64,000 bases of DNA from Lysinibacillus sp. OF-1 (GTDB lineage Bacteria > Bacillota > Bacilli > Bacillales_A > Planococcaceae), in contig NZ_CP102798.1 in assembly GCF_028356935.1 (NCBI RefSeq), positions 4,588,001 to 4,652,000 of the forward strand, written 5' to 3'. This document shows, one piece after another, positions 45,448 to 53,321 of the stretch. Under the pieces are notes generated by a model. It searched no databases, was not told where the DNA came from, and saw only the letters and a list, made by a program, of their open reading frames with translations. Position numbers and translations under genes: made by a program. Positions within the stretch are counted from its first letter, which is position 1. Every line of letters begins with the position of its first letter.

Positions 45448-45855
45448 ATGGCAGATAATCTACACAATGTAGAAATCATTATGAAAGAAATGCTGGACAT
45501 TCAGCAAAAATCAAAAATGTTTGTGGAACTTTTAACTAAAGGGGAAGCATTGTCGCAAAACCAATTGATTTTACTTCTGCAACTAAAAATAAATAATGGA
45601 ATGAAGGCAACAGAAATCGCTGACTTCTTTAGTGTAACACCTGGAGCTGTAACTTCCATGTGCGATAAGCTGGAAAAGCTAGAGCTGATTCAACGAATTA
45701 GAGAAAATAATGATCGTCGTGTTGTCAAAATGGCTTTAACCAATAATGGTGATCAGAAGGTCCAAGAAATTTTCTTAAAGTTTTCTCAGGATAAACTGGC
45801 AGACATGGCTAATATCTTACGTGAAGTAAATCAATTAATGAATAATATCTTTTAG
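45448..45855 (+). CDS. MarR-family transcriptional regulator
   Basis: The 135-residue protein has the MarR winged helix: LSQNQLILLLQLKINNGMKA then TEIADFFSVTPGAVTSMCDKLEKLELIQR (blocks) and the wing ENNDRRVVKMALTNNG. The start at 45448 follows a weak GGACGTG site and fits the family length; an upstream TTG is less likely. It probably binds the AT-rich palindromes before its own gene and before the bactofilin-like operon that follows. The inducer is unknown. Confidence 0.82.
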   Translation: MADNLHNVEIIMKEMLDIQQKSKMFVELLTKGEALSQNQLILLLQLKINNGMKATEIADFFSVTPGAVTSMCDKLEKLELIQRIRENNDRRVVKMALTNNGDQKVQEIFLKFSQDKLADMANILREVNQLMNNIF

Positions 45856-45883
45856 GATTTCAACAAATTGAAATCCTTTTTTT
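45855..45883 (+). terminator. marR terminator
   Basis: GGATTTCAA and TTGAAATCC form a perfect 9-bp stem with loop CAAA and a tail of seven T, starting on the last base of the stop codon. Confidence 0.85.
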
Positions 45884-45935
45884 ATTGCTCAAATTTTAGG
45901 GAATTCTTTTGTTCTTGACAAAAGGGAGATGCATA

Positions 45936-45986
45936 TAATTTAATTAATATATATTTTAATAATTAAAATATATATTAATTAAATTA
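45936..45986. promoter_or_regulatory. 24-bp perfect inverted repeat before the bactofilin-like operon
   Basis: Bases 45936-45959 are exactly inverted at 45963-45986 around TAA, all A/T. The dyad ends 17 bases before the ATG at 46004. TTGACA at 45915-45920 lies just upstream. The half-site matches the palindrome before the marR gene, so MarR binding is likely. A cruciform or RNA hairpin over the ribosome site is also possible. Confidence 0.6.
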
Positions 45987-46003
45987 AAATGAGGTGATTT
46001 TTT

Positions 46004-46663
46004 ATGTTTCAAAAACTTCGTACACTAACACTAACGAATGGCCGCATTAAACATCTGGATACTGGGTATGAGCAATTAAATATTCGAGGAGCTGTAGCTT
46101 TACATCAAGAAGTACACTTAAAAAAGGTGTCCACTCATGGTCATAGCTCCTTTTATTGCTCTGTTACTGCCCAGGTATTTAACAGTTCAGGCTCATGCAC
46201 ATTAAAGGATTATTGTGAGATCGAAGAACTAACAAACGCTGGAAACATTCAAATACGTAATGGATGTGTCCACAAGATCAATAGTTCTGGGAAATTCATA
46301 ATTGAGGAGAAATTACAGAGCAGACGGTTCGACGCTATTGGTGTAGTAAAAGCTGAAGAAATAGTGGCTAATCATTTTCAGTTGAAATTATCGGGGGAAA
46401 GTGAAATTAGCAAGCTACTAGCGGACAGTGTAGTGATAGAAAAAGATCGAGTGACACTTCTTCCATTATTTAAGAAAAGGTTAAGTTGCCATACAATCAA
46501 AGGAAAACAACTGCAACTATCGTATACAGATGCACACATTGTTGACGGCGAAGTAGTTAGAGTGGGAGAAAACTGTCTAATTGAGACGCTTTACTATACA
46601 GATGATTATACGATTGCTTCAAACGCAAAGGTATACCACATTATACGGAGGGAAAAAGAATGA
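46004..46663 (+). CDS. bactofilin-like (polymer-forming cytoskeletal) protein
   Basis: The 219-residue protein has repetitive short beta segments with regularly spaced Ser/Gly and hydrophobics (FNSSGSCTLKDYCEIEELTN, AGNIQIRNGCVHKINSSG, DAIGVVKAEEIVANHF), as in bactofilin beta-helices such as YhbE/YhbF of B. subtilis. The C-terminal DAHIVDGEVVRVGENCLIET and TDDYTIASNAKVYHI look like another coil set. Bactofilins form membrane-associated filaments that shape cells or spores. GAGGTG precedes the ATG. The next gene overlaps by four bases and encodes a membrane protein that could anchor it. Confidence 0.55.
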   Translation: MFQKLRTLTLTNGRIKHLDTGYEQLNIRGAVALHQEVHLKKVSTHGHSSFYCSVTAQVFNSSGSCTLKDYCEIEELTNAGNIQIRNGCVHKINSSGKFIIEEKLQSRRFDAIGVVKAEEIVANHFQLKLSGESEISKLLADSVVIEKDRVTLLPLFKKRLSCHTIKGKQLQLSYTDAHIVDGEVVRVGENCLIETLYYTDDYTIASNAKVYHIIRREKE

Positions 46664-46941
46664 CATTCCTAAAAATGCTACAAGCCTTTTTTTGCTCATT
46701 AGCCCTAGTTGTCTTATCCGTTCTTTACATTGGCTTACTTGTAAGTGCTGTTCTATCTATACTCGCTGGCATGTTACGAACATTCGGACTAGATCAAATT
46801 AAAATGAGCATCTGGTATGATGTAGACCTCCCAATTCTATTCAGCATCCCCCTAGCACTGCTAGTAGCTGTACTACTATTCCTTTGTGCCACCTATATCA
46901 AACGCTCTATGGTATTTTGTTTATCAAAGCTTCGAATTTAG
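46660..46941 (+). CDS. small two-helix membrane protein of unknown function
   Basis: The 93-residue protein has two strong membrane helices (about 7-34 and 57-79) with a short hydrophilic loop (MLRTFGLDQIKMSIWYDVDL). It overlaps the bactofilin-like gene by four bases (ATGA), with GGAGGG upstream, so the two products are probably made together. I recognise no family. A membrane partner for the filament protein is the simplest reading. Confidence 0.6.
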   Translation: MTFLKMLQAFFCSLALVVLSVLYIGLLVSAVLSILAGMLRTFGLDQIKMSIWYDVDLPILFSIPLALLVAVLLFLCATYIKRSMVFCLSKLRI

Positions 46942-47053
46942 ATAACATGATTAAACAATCTTCCATTTTCGTTAATCTAGTGTATTCAGGCACAATTGGA
47001 ACTCCGAGGATTGACAATAAAAGTAATGAATTAATATTTGTTACTAGTTTTAG

Positions 47054-47088
47054 AAAAAGGCGTATTCTTAATGGAATATGCCTTTTTA
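47054..47088 (+). terminator. terminator of the bactofilin-like operon
   Basis: AAAAAGGCGTATTC pairs with GAATATGCCTTTTT with one wobble. It lies 113 bases after the stop. The reverse strand has the same T-rich tail, so it can also close the convergent remnant. Confidence 0.7.
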
Positions 47089-47093
47089 CATTT

Positions 47094-47367
47094 TTAATAG
47101 AAGACATAGTAAATAGAGAAAAATAGCAAAACTTGTAAGTAGTAACTTAGGAGATGCAATCCAGCGAAAACAGCACCAATGGGCAAAATCACAAATATGA
47201 TACTGACAACCACAAGATGAACCTATATAAAAGCCATACATCGTATTTTCTTGATTAGGTACAATTGGGAATATGACATTCATTATAAAAATGAAAAGAG
47301 ATACTCCAAAATCGTTTATTTTGCCCTCACCTGTTAAATATAAATAATGAACAGTATGATAATACAT
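47094..47367 (-). pseudogene. probable frameshifted small membrane-protein gene
   Basis: On the reverse strand the first half reads GKINDFGVSLFIFIMNVIFP in one frame. The second half reads VVVSIIFVILPIGAVFAGLH then LLSYYLQVLLFFSIYYVFY in another, ending in TAA at 47094. Both halves are hydrophobic in a way expected of real protein, and one indel would join them. No clear ribosome site was found. It explains part of the gap from 46942 to 47426, which otherwise holds only the terminator. Confidence 0.33.
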
Positions 47368-47426
47368 GTGAAAATTATCTTTCCTGTCCTATCCCCATTC
47401 AGAAAGTAACCATGGACGCAATATTA

Positions 47427-48506
47427 CTAAAGTTCCCCTTCAAGAAATTGGATAAGATAGAACTCAGGCTTAGCTAGGAACTCTGTGAAATTGCATAAAT
47501 CTGCATATTCCTCATGCTCCACATCATAGCATCCAACTTGTCCCTCACCTTCCGGGTTCCAAACTACTTGTAAATCAGAATAATTGTCGACATTGGCTGA
47601 AAGAAGAAGCAGCTTTTGTTGACCAAACTTCATCTCAATTGTATCCGTTAGGTTAAAAAAATCGATATAGTGAATATCATAATCATTTGGTGCAAGTTTG
47701 AGATGCAATTGATCACCTGTCAGAAAATCAAGCAATTCCTTTGGTAATTTATATTTTTGTAACGCACACCTTTTATTCTCTATCGAATGAAGCTCTATAG
47801 GTTCGAGTGCTTTTAAATAATTGGCAAGCTCCTTATTTTTCATACCTAGTGCAATAGTATAAGGGCGTTGCCCATCTTTCTCCGTTAAAGTGATACTTGC
47901 ACCTCGTTCAATTAAATATTTCACCATAGTGATATTGCCCATTCGTGTTGCAACTGTTAATGGTGTTGCTCCATAGGGATAGACCATGTCAGGCTTTTGG
48001 TAATTAATATCTACTCCTTGTTCAAGTAAATAATTGACTGTTTTCTTATCAAAATCAGATACAGCTTGTCGTAATACTGCCCCTCCATACTCTTTCACAT
48101 CAAGTCCGAGTTCATGAATAAGCGGGATATTTCTTTTATTTCCATAGTATGCCTGTAAATAAGCTCCAGAGCCAACTTGATTATGTCCATCTAGTTTTGC
48201 GCCTTGTTCAACAAGGTAACGCACTATTTCCTCCTTACAATAACGAACAGCTCGTAAAAAAGCTGGATTCTTTTTAACATTTAAATTTACGTTATACGCA
48301 ACTAATAGTTTTACTACATCAAATTGCTGTGCAATTAATGCTAAATCCAATGGGCTTAATGATGTATGCTTACTTAAATGGATTTCCTCTTCAATATTCC
48401 AGCCTTTATCCTTGGCTTCTTGCAACGCAGTTAAATCTCCAGCATAGATATGCATTGCAAGCTCCGGGATTTCCCTAAATGTTCCAATGTCTTGTAGCTT
48501 AATCAT
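47427..48506 (-). CDS. ankyrin-repeat protein with SUKH/SMI1-like C-terminal domain
   Basis: The 359-residue protein has about six ankyrin repeats (about 20-240), for example SPLDLALIAQQFDVVKLLVA and TPLTVATRMGNITMVKYLIE. The C-terminal part has LLLLSANVDNYSDLQVVWNP then GCYDVEHEEYADLCNFTEFL, resembling the SMI1/KNR4 (SUKH) fold. Both modules are common in immunity proteins of polymorphic toxin systems, but no toxin gene is adjacent. The ATG at 48506 follows GGAGG by 11 bases; an ATG seven codons earlier lies over that site. No membrane segment is seen. Confidence 0.68.
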   Translation of the reverse strand: MIKLQDIGTFREIPELAMHIYAGDLTALQEAKDKGWNIEEEIHLSKHTSLSPLDLALIAQQFDVVKLLVAYNVNLNVKKNPAFLRAVRYCKEEIVRYLVEQGAKLDGHNQVGSGAYLQAYYGNKRNIPLIHELGLDVKEYGGAVLRQAVSDFDKKTVNYLLEQGVDINYQKPDMVYPYGATPLTVATRMGNITMVKYLIERGASITLTEKDGQRPYTIALGMKNKELANYLKALEPIELHSIENKRCALQKYKLPKELLDFLTGDQLHLKLAPNDYDIHYIDFFNLTDTIEMKFGQQKLLLLSANVDNYSDLQVVWNPEGEGQVGCYDVEHEEYADLCNFTEFLAKPEFYLIQFLEGEL

Positions 48507-48682
48507 CTTTAGATTGGCCTCCTTCATACATTTATAAAGAGTATAGAAAACAACTACTTACAAAACAACAGGAAATAGGACTACAGTTTAATCAATAACA
48601 ACTGATATTTATATTCATTTTCAAGGTTCATTTATTAAAAAAGCAACTAGGTTAGACATTTCCCAGGAAAAGATATTTGCAA

Positions 48683-48719
48683 AATAAAAGGAGCCCTCAA
48701 TCCTGAATAGATTGAGGGC
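48683..48719 (-). terminator. mqo terminator
   Basis: GCCCTCAATC (48693-48702) pairs exactly with GATTGAGGGC (48710-48719). The reverse strand continues TCCTTTTATTTT. Confidence 0.8.
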
Positions 48720-48747
48720 CTGTCTTAAACGCTTATATGAATTGCCT

Positions 48748-50229
48748 TTATTTTAAACAAAGAGCTTTATCTGTTGTTGCATTAATTTCTTTTAGAAGCT
48801 CTGGGTTTTCTGCTAATGATAAACCATAAGATGGAATCATTTCTTTAATTTTTGTTTCCCACTCTTTAATATGTTGAGGGAAACATTTATTAAGAACTTC
48901 AAGCATAACATGCACAGCCGTAGACGCACCTGGTGAAGCTCCAAGTAAAGCTGCAATCGATCCATCAGCAGCACTTACAACTTCTGTACCAAATTGGAGT
49001 GTTCCTTTGCCGCCAGCTTCTGTATCTTTAATAACTTGTACACGTTGACCAGCTACGATAATATCCCAGTCATCGCTCTTCGCATTTGGAATGAAATCAC
49101 GTAACTCTTCCATACGTTGTTCTTTTGAAAGCATAAGCTGTTGGATTAAATATTTTGTTAATCCCATCTCTTTCACGCCTGCCGCTAATAATGTTGTAAT
49201 ATTATGCGGTTTTACAGAAGCAAATAAATCCATATTGGAACCCGTTTTTAAAAACTTAGGTGAGAAACCTGCGAATGGTCCAAATAGTAATGATTTCTTA
49301 TTATCAATATAACGTGTATCAAGATGCGGAACTGACATTGGTGGAGCACCAACTTTTGCTTTTCCGTAAACTTTTGCATGATGTTGTTCAGCCACTTCTG
49401 GATTATTACATGCTAAGAATAGACCGCTAATTGGGAACCCACCAATATGTTTCCCTTCAGGAATACCTGATTTTTGTAATAATTCTAGGCTTCCTCCACC
49501 AGCTCCAAGGAAGACAAATTTTGCTGAATGATATTCCATTTTACAGCCGTCTAAATCATGCACACGTACTTCCCATGAACCATCACTAGCTTGTTTTAAA
49601 CTTTCAACACTATGGTTGTAGTTAACATCCACATCTTTGGATTTTAAGTGGTCAATTAACATACGTGTTAAAGCACCAAAGTTAACATCCGTACCCGTGT
49701 CAATTTTTGTTGCAGCAATGTCTTCACCCGCTGGACGATTCTCCATAATAAGTGGAATCCATTTTTTTAGTGTTTCAGGGTCATTAGAAAATTCCATTCC
49801 TTCAAATAAAGGATTTTTTATCATCGTTTCATGACGTTTCTTTAGAAACTCAACATTTTCTTTCCCTTGTACTAAACTCATATGTGGTAAAGGCATAATG
49901 AAGTCTTGTGGATTATTGATCAGCTTATTGTTTACAAGATACGACCAAAATTGTCTTGAAACTTGGAACTGTTCATTAACATTAATCGCTTTTTTGATAT
50001 CGATTGATCCGTCTTTTTTCTCTGAAGTGTAGTTCAGCTCACATAATGCAGCATGTCCAGTTCCCGCATTGTTCAATTCGTGAGAACTTTCTTCGCCTGC
50101 TTTCTCAAGCTTTTCAAACACTGTAATTTTCCAATCTGGTGCTAATTCTTTGAGCAATGTTCCCAAAGTTGCACTCATGATTCCGGCACCAATTAAGATA
50201 ACATCTGATTTAATTTGTCTGTTACTCAT
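48748..50229 (-). CDS. mqo: malate:quinone oxidoreductase
   Basis: The 493-residue flavoprotein oxidises malate to oxaloacetate and reduces quinone at the membrane face. It shows the FAD-binding start [73 protein letters not shown], and the late [26 protein letters not shown] (two blocks). These are Mqo signatures and the length is usual. GGAAGG lies 7 bases before the ATG. It is monocistronic with a strong terminator, and the long upstream region may hold regulation. Confidence 0.92.
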   Translation of the reverse strand: MSNRQIKSDVILIGAGIMSATLGTLLKELAPDWKITVFEKLEKAGEESSHELNNAGTGHAALCELNYTSEKKDGSIDIKKAINVNEQFQVSRQFWSYLVNNKLINNPQDFIMPLPHMSLVQGKENVEFLKKRHETMIKNPLFEGMEFSNDPETLKKWIPLIMENRPAGEDIAATKIDTGTDVNFGALTRMLIDHLKSKDVDVNYNHSVESLKQASDGSWEVRVHDLDGCKMEYHSAKFVFLGAGGGSLELLQKSGIPEGKHIGGFPISGLFLACNNPEVAEQHHAKVYGKAKVGAPPMSVPHLDTRYIDNKKSLLFGPFAGFSPKFLKTGSNMDLFASVKPHNITTLLAAGVKEMGLTKYLIQQLMLSKEQRMEELRDFIPNAKSDDWDIIVAGQRVQVIKDTEAGGKGTLQFGTEVVSAADGSIAALLGASPGASTAVHVMLEVLNKCFPQHIKEWETKIKEMIPSYGLSLAENPELLKEINATTDKALCLK

Positions 50230-50612
50230 TTTTACCTTCCTTATATGTTAAGATTTGCAGAAAGGATGTTAGCACTCCCGCTTTAGAAGTACTGTAAGCC
50301 ATGGAGCAACCTTGGAGCACACCATTTCTGTATCAATTATTACCTTATTGCAGTTTATCACAATTAGTTCAAGAATAAAATATCAACTATTTATATGAGA
50401 GTTATCAGCTTTTTTCGAGCCTTTCCATTCATAACTCAAGCAAAAAAACCACTTTTTATTCTAGTTAAAACTTGGTTTTTTTAAGCTTTATGGAATAATC
50501 GCCCTAAAAATGATTGACATTTTCATAAAAAATAGATTCTTTTTATTATTATATCTCTATAATAACATAGCGATAGGCAGCCCGTCTTGTTTTTGAACTA
50601 GCTCCCTATTCT
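50230..50612. other. mqo upstream region with an internal hairpin
   Basis: The 383-bp stretch holds the unresolved mqo promoter. It also has a hairpin at 50442-50482 (AAAAAAACCA with TGGTTTTTTT), which fits a terminator for the decayed gene at 50613 or a leader structure. No coding frame was found. Confidence 0.4.
50442..50482 (-). terminator. A/T-flanked hairpin, probable terminator
   Basis: A 10-bp stem, AAAAAAACCA (50442-50451) and TGGTTTTTTT (50473-50482), is T-rich on either strand. It is 130 bases past the gene remnant at 50613. Confidence 0.5.
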
Positions 50613-51048
50613 TCAAGATACACTGTCGATTGGGCTTTCAATATGCCAACCATCACTATGAAAACCACTCATTTGCAGTAACACATAATCGACTAATGCT
50701 TCATATAATGTCATCATCTGTTGTGCATTGTCCTCCTGCATTGCATGGACAAACATGTTTTTAAAAGCCACATCTAGAAATGCTAGCTTACTATATTTTT
50801 GAAAATAGATTGGATCTTCAAGATAGGGCATAGATTTGACAAGAAGGAACTATTTTTACATTCAAAAACTGACAGTACTCCATAAACAAATTTGCTAATT
50901 CGTTATGATAGGTAAAGTTAAAGTCTTTTCTCTCTTGCTCATAACAGTCCTTTAAATTATCCAGTGCATTCCATACTCCATATTTTTTTATTTCTATTAC
51001 TGTTTTATTCATTACTTTATATTTTTTTGAGCCACTCTTCTGCTTCAA
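50613..51048 (-). pseudogene. hypothetical gene split by a one-base frameshift
   Basis: Two overlapping reverse-strand frames (51048 to 50818, and 50831 to 50613) read like one protein of about 145 residues. The first ends FMEYCQFLNVKIVPS. The second, read back past its ATG, gives LVKSMPYLEDPIYFQKYSKL. One extra base near 50835 would explain the break. The helical parts (NLKDCYEQERKDF, MMTLYEALVDYVLLQ) match no family I know. A sequencing error cannot be excluded. Confidence 0.45.
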
Positions 51049-51085
51049 ATTTTTAGTTTTTTTATTATTCTAGTATAATTAAATA

Positions 51086-51385
51086 CTATTCTACTTGTTT
51101 TAAATTGCAACATCGACATGGTTCTCCGTCTATTAAAATCTCTTGGTAATACTTTCGAATTTGAGCTGGTGGATTCGCAAAGTATTCAATTAAAAAGCCA
51201 TTCACTACTCGATTGCTTCTTTCTTTTCACTCCACATGATCTGCCAAAATAATATGTATATCGATATCAGAGCGTTTTGAGGGTTACCCTGTAACATAAC
51301 TCCCACAAACTAGTGCTCCTACGACATCCCCTCGATCTTTCCAATCTTTCAAGAATGTTTCAAGTGCTAATGTCCATTTGTCCAT
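51086..51385 (-). pseudogene. nucleotidyltransferase-domain gene with two internal stops
   Basis: Reading from the ATG at 51385 in one frame gives MDKWTLALETFLKDWKDRGD, VVGALVCGSYVTG, stop, PSKRSDIDIHIILADHVE, stop, KERSNRVVNGFLIEYFANPP and QIRKYYQEILIDGEPCRCC before a final TAG at 51086. GSYVTG-x-PSKRSDIDIHI is the GSxxxG…SDID signature of nucleotidyltransferases (MNT/LinB-like). A TAA and a TGA interrupt it in frame, so no intact enzyme is made. Homologues run longer, so the end is also lost. Confidence 0.65.
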
Positions 51386-51507
51386 TGATCATGGACTTCC
51401 TTTTTACTATGTCATTTTTTATTCTACACTATTCAAACAACAGAAAATCCATTATGATGTTTTCTGTTTTAATTTAATTGGTTACATGTAGGATAAAGAT
51501 CATCCTA

Positions 51508-51539
51508 ATGAAAAAACCGCACTCTTTTAGGTACGGTTC
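51508..51539 (-). terminator. terminator after the small membrane protein gene
   Basis: AACCGTAC pairs with GTGCGGTT with one wobble on the reverse strand, followed by TTTTC. It is 9 bases beyond the stop at 51548. Confidence 0.7.
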
Positions 51540-51547
51540 TCAACATG

Positions 51548-51697
51548 CTAAAATAAATCAGCTAAAAATGTTTGTATTGATGTAGGTAATAGCTGAAAGA
51601 ATAATCCCTCATATTTAATATCGAGTACACCAGCAATAACAATGACAGCAAAAATTAAAAACAGAAAGATTTTCTTATTTTTAGAAATCCACTTCAA
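51548..51697 (-). CDS. small single-pass membrane protein
   Basis: The likely product of 49 residues begins MKWISKNKKIFLFLIFAVIV with one membrane helix (about 8-27), then DIKYEGLFFQLLPTSIQTFL. The TTG at 51697 has GAGGAG 9 bases upstream. A longer frame from an ATG at 51751 (67 residues) lacks a site of equal quality. A terminator follows, supporting a real gene. Its function is unknown. Confidence 0.5.
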   Translation of the reverse strand: MKWISKNKKIFLFLIFAVIVIAGVLDIKYEGLFFQLLPTSIQTFLADLF

Positions 51698-51854
51698 TAG
51701 ATTCCACTCCTCTAGCTTTATAGTAAACATTTTCAGTATAGATGGGTTCATAAAAAATAGTAATCCCTAGTTACTGCCTGTCACCTAAATTTCCTATACT
51801 ACATACATTAAAATGATACGGTACAATTTAGAATTATGTAAGAAGGGAATGACT

Positions 51855-52346
51855 ATGGTCAATTTTAAATCTTTTCGTGGTGTCGTCACACAAATCAGTG
51901 ATTTTCCAGTAGGGCAAAACGGGGATAAGGAAGGTTGTTATAAAATGATGACCTTAGAAGATGGAGCTGGCGGGGTCGTCAACTTTGTTATTTCTCCTTC
52001 TACTTATTTTGTTCATCATGAAATCGTTACGACAGGGGAATGGGTCACAGGCTATTATGATGGGGATGCACCTGTACCAATGATTTATCCACCCCAATAT
52101 CGTGCTTTAATTATTGTTAAAGATAGCAACTATCAAAATGTAAAGGTAGATTTTTTTAATCATCAATTGCTAAGTAGTGATGGCCTATTGCAATTAAACC
52201 TTTCTCCTACTACTGTTATCTCGCTTAAAAATGGGCAGCCCTTTTCTAAAAGCCCTGCCAATCGAAACCTCATTGTCTTTTATGGACCTACCACTCGGAG
52301 CATTCCTGCCCAAACCACACCATACGAAATCATTGTTTGGTGTTAA
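51855..52346 (+). CDS. conserved-looking hypothetical beta-rich protein
   Basis: The 163-residue protein starts MVNFKSFRGVVTQISDFPVG and is mostly predicted beta strand, with GDAPVPMIYPPQYRALIIVK, NQ-rich middle sections and YGPTTRSIPAQTTPYEIIVW near the end. It has no signal peptide or membrane segment. The ATG at 51855 has AAGGG 7 bases upstream; an ATG two codons earlier is too close to the site. I do not recognise a named family. The pattern suggests an OB- or beta-barrel-like fold, which is inference. Confidence 0.65.
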   Translation: MVNFKSFRGVVTQISDFPVGQNGDKEGCYKMMTLEDGAGGVVNFVISPSTYFVHHEIVTTGEWVTGYYDGDAPVPMIYPPQYRALIIVKDSNYQNVKVDFFNHQLLSSDGLLQLNLSPTTVISLKNGQPFSKSPANRNLIVFYGPTTRSIPAQTTPYEIIVWC

Positions 52347-52367
52347 CCTCATCATTGAAATAAGCAA

Positions 52368-52405
52368 CGGCTTAAACCTCATTACGAGAATTTAAGCCGC
52401 TTTCC
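52368..52405 (+). terminator. terminator between convergent genes
   Basis: CGGCTTAAA (52368-52376) pairs exactly with TTTAAGCCG (52391-52399), followed by CTTTCCTC. The tail is weak, but the position between two convergent genes fits. Confidence 0.6.
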
Positions 52406-52412
52406 TCTGTGA

Positions 52413-52697
52413 TTACCTATTCATATCATCTTTCATTTCATGTAATTGCTGTTTAATCTGCTCTAGGCTTTCTTTATTTTGCTGCACAATATCTAAATGT
52501 TCACCATATTGCTCTGCATTGAAACGTGCATTTTCGGCATGCTTTATTTGATTGAAAGCATGCTCTAACGCTATTTCCTCTGGATGTAATTTAGCATGCT
52601 TCAACAAACGATCTGCCTTTAGCACTGAGTTACTAAACAATGTACTAGGATGATCTTGCTTCCAACTTGTATCGGAATGTTTAGCCAATGTATACAT
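52413..52697 (-). CDS. small helical hypothetical protein
   Basis: The 94-residue protein has a short polar start (MYTLAKHSDTSWKQDHPSTL) and then long amphipathic helices with many Glu, Gln and His (AENARFNAEQYGEHLDIVQQ, NKESLEQIKQQLHEMKDD), suggesting a coiled coil. No membrane segment is present. AAGAAGG lies 4-5 bases before the ATG. Such small His/Gln-rich helical proteins are common in spore-formers, but I cannot assign a family. Confidence 0.58.
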   Translation of the reverse strand: MYTLAKHSDTSWKQDHPSTLFSNSVLKADRLLKHAKLHPEEIALEHAFNQIKHAENARFNAEQYGEHLDIVQQNKESLEQIKQQLHEMKDDMNR

Positions 52698-52807
52698 CTT
52701 CCCTTCTTAAAAAATTTCATTGTTCTAGATGTAGTATTATGAATTGATTCGAAAATATGTATGGTAAATAATCCTCCCAACACAATATTTCCCAGGCGAT
52801 ATTTAAA

Positions 52808-52834
52808 GAACTAAGGCATCCGCTGCCTTAGTTC
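52808..52834 (-). terminator. terminator after the spore protein gene
   Basis: GAACTAAGGCA and TGCCTTAGTTC form a perfect 11-bp stem around TCCGC, with T-rich tails on both strands. It lies 35 bases after the spore protein stop. Confidence 0.75.
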
Positions 52835-52869
52835 TTTTCCCAATGTCATGAATAGTTGTCAAATATCAA

Positions 52870-53082
52870 TTAGTGCCATGCAGTCCGTTCACTGACAGGT
52901 TGCTTGATGCCTGTTTTCCCTTGTGTTTCAGCAAAATTATTGACCTGTGCTGAAGACGCATCAAGCTCAAATTCAGCTCCAAACTCTTCCTGATGGAGTT
53001 TTTGACGCTGTTTATTTGATTTGTTTGCACTACTCGTTCCAGTTGCTTTTGCATTGTTACGATTTGTTTTCATATTTGACAT
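52870..53082 (-). CDS. gamma-type small acid-soluble spore protein
   Basis: The 70-residue protein begins MSNMKTNRNNAKATGTSSAN and carries KLHQEEFGAEFELDASSAQV, which resembles the (Q/E)FGTEFASET protease site of gamma-type SASP (SspE family). It is rich in Asn, Gln, Ser and Lys, with no hydrophobic core, as expected for an amino-acid store in the spore core. It has one such unit rather than the two of B. subtilis SspE. GGAGG lies 6 bases before the ATG at 53082. A forespore promoter was looked for but not convincingly found. Confidence 0.72.
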   Translation of the reverse strand: MSNMKTNRNNAKATGTSSANKSNKQRQKLHQEEFGAEFELDASSAQVNNFAETQGKTGIKQPVSERTAWH

Positions 53083-53241
53083 AACCATCCTCCATCGAGT
53101 ATTTGAAAAGCTCTAACATCGACTAAATGTTTTATGAACTTTTCATTCTCAAGTTTGTCCATAGAGCAAGAAAACAATGTGCATTAAATTTTTTATTTAG
53201 CTAAGTATAGTGTTGAGGCTTTTTTCCATTTCTAATTGTTA

Positions 53242-53255
53242 GTAAGTCGCTTGCA
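53242..53255 (+). promoter_or_regulatory. possible CcpA cre site before gntR
   Basis: GTAAGTCGCTTGCA agrees with the cre consensus TGWWWNCGYTTNCA at 11 of 14 positions, with a perfect right half. It overlaps the -35. The gnt operon is catabolite-repressed in B. subtilis. Confidence 0.35.
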
Positions 53256-53280
53256 ATCTTATTTTCTTTCTGACTATAAT
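53251..53280 (+). promoter_or_regulatory. sigma-A promoter of the gnt operon
   Basis: TTGCAA (53251-53256) and a perfect TATAAT (53275-53280) are separated by 18 bases. The GntR operator starts inside the -10, so repressor and polymerase would compete. Confidence 0.75.
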
Positions 53281-53296
53281 ACTTGTATACAAGTAT
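53279..53296 (+). promoter_or_regulatory. GntR operator
   Basis: ATACTTGTATACAAGTAT is a perfect 18-bp palindrome and, as I recall it, the same core as the GntR operator of the B. subtilis gnt operon. It lies over the start of transcription, 26 bases before the gntR ATG. Confidence 0.88.
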
Positions 53297-53321
53297 ACTC
53301 AAAATCAAAAAGGGTGATTTT

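Noticed and set aside
52866..53054. Alternative reverse frame overlapping the spore protein gene
   Set aside because: The overlapping frame with the EFGAEF motif and the GGAGG site is the real gene; this one is its shadow.
53089..53220. Forespore sigma-G promoter for the spore protein gene
   Set aside because: GAATG and CATAAAA/CATTTAG are present, but the spacing does not fit the consensus.
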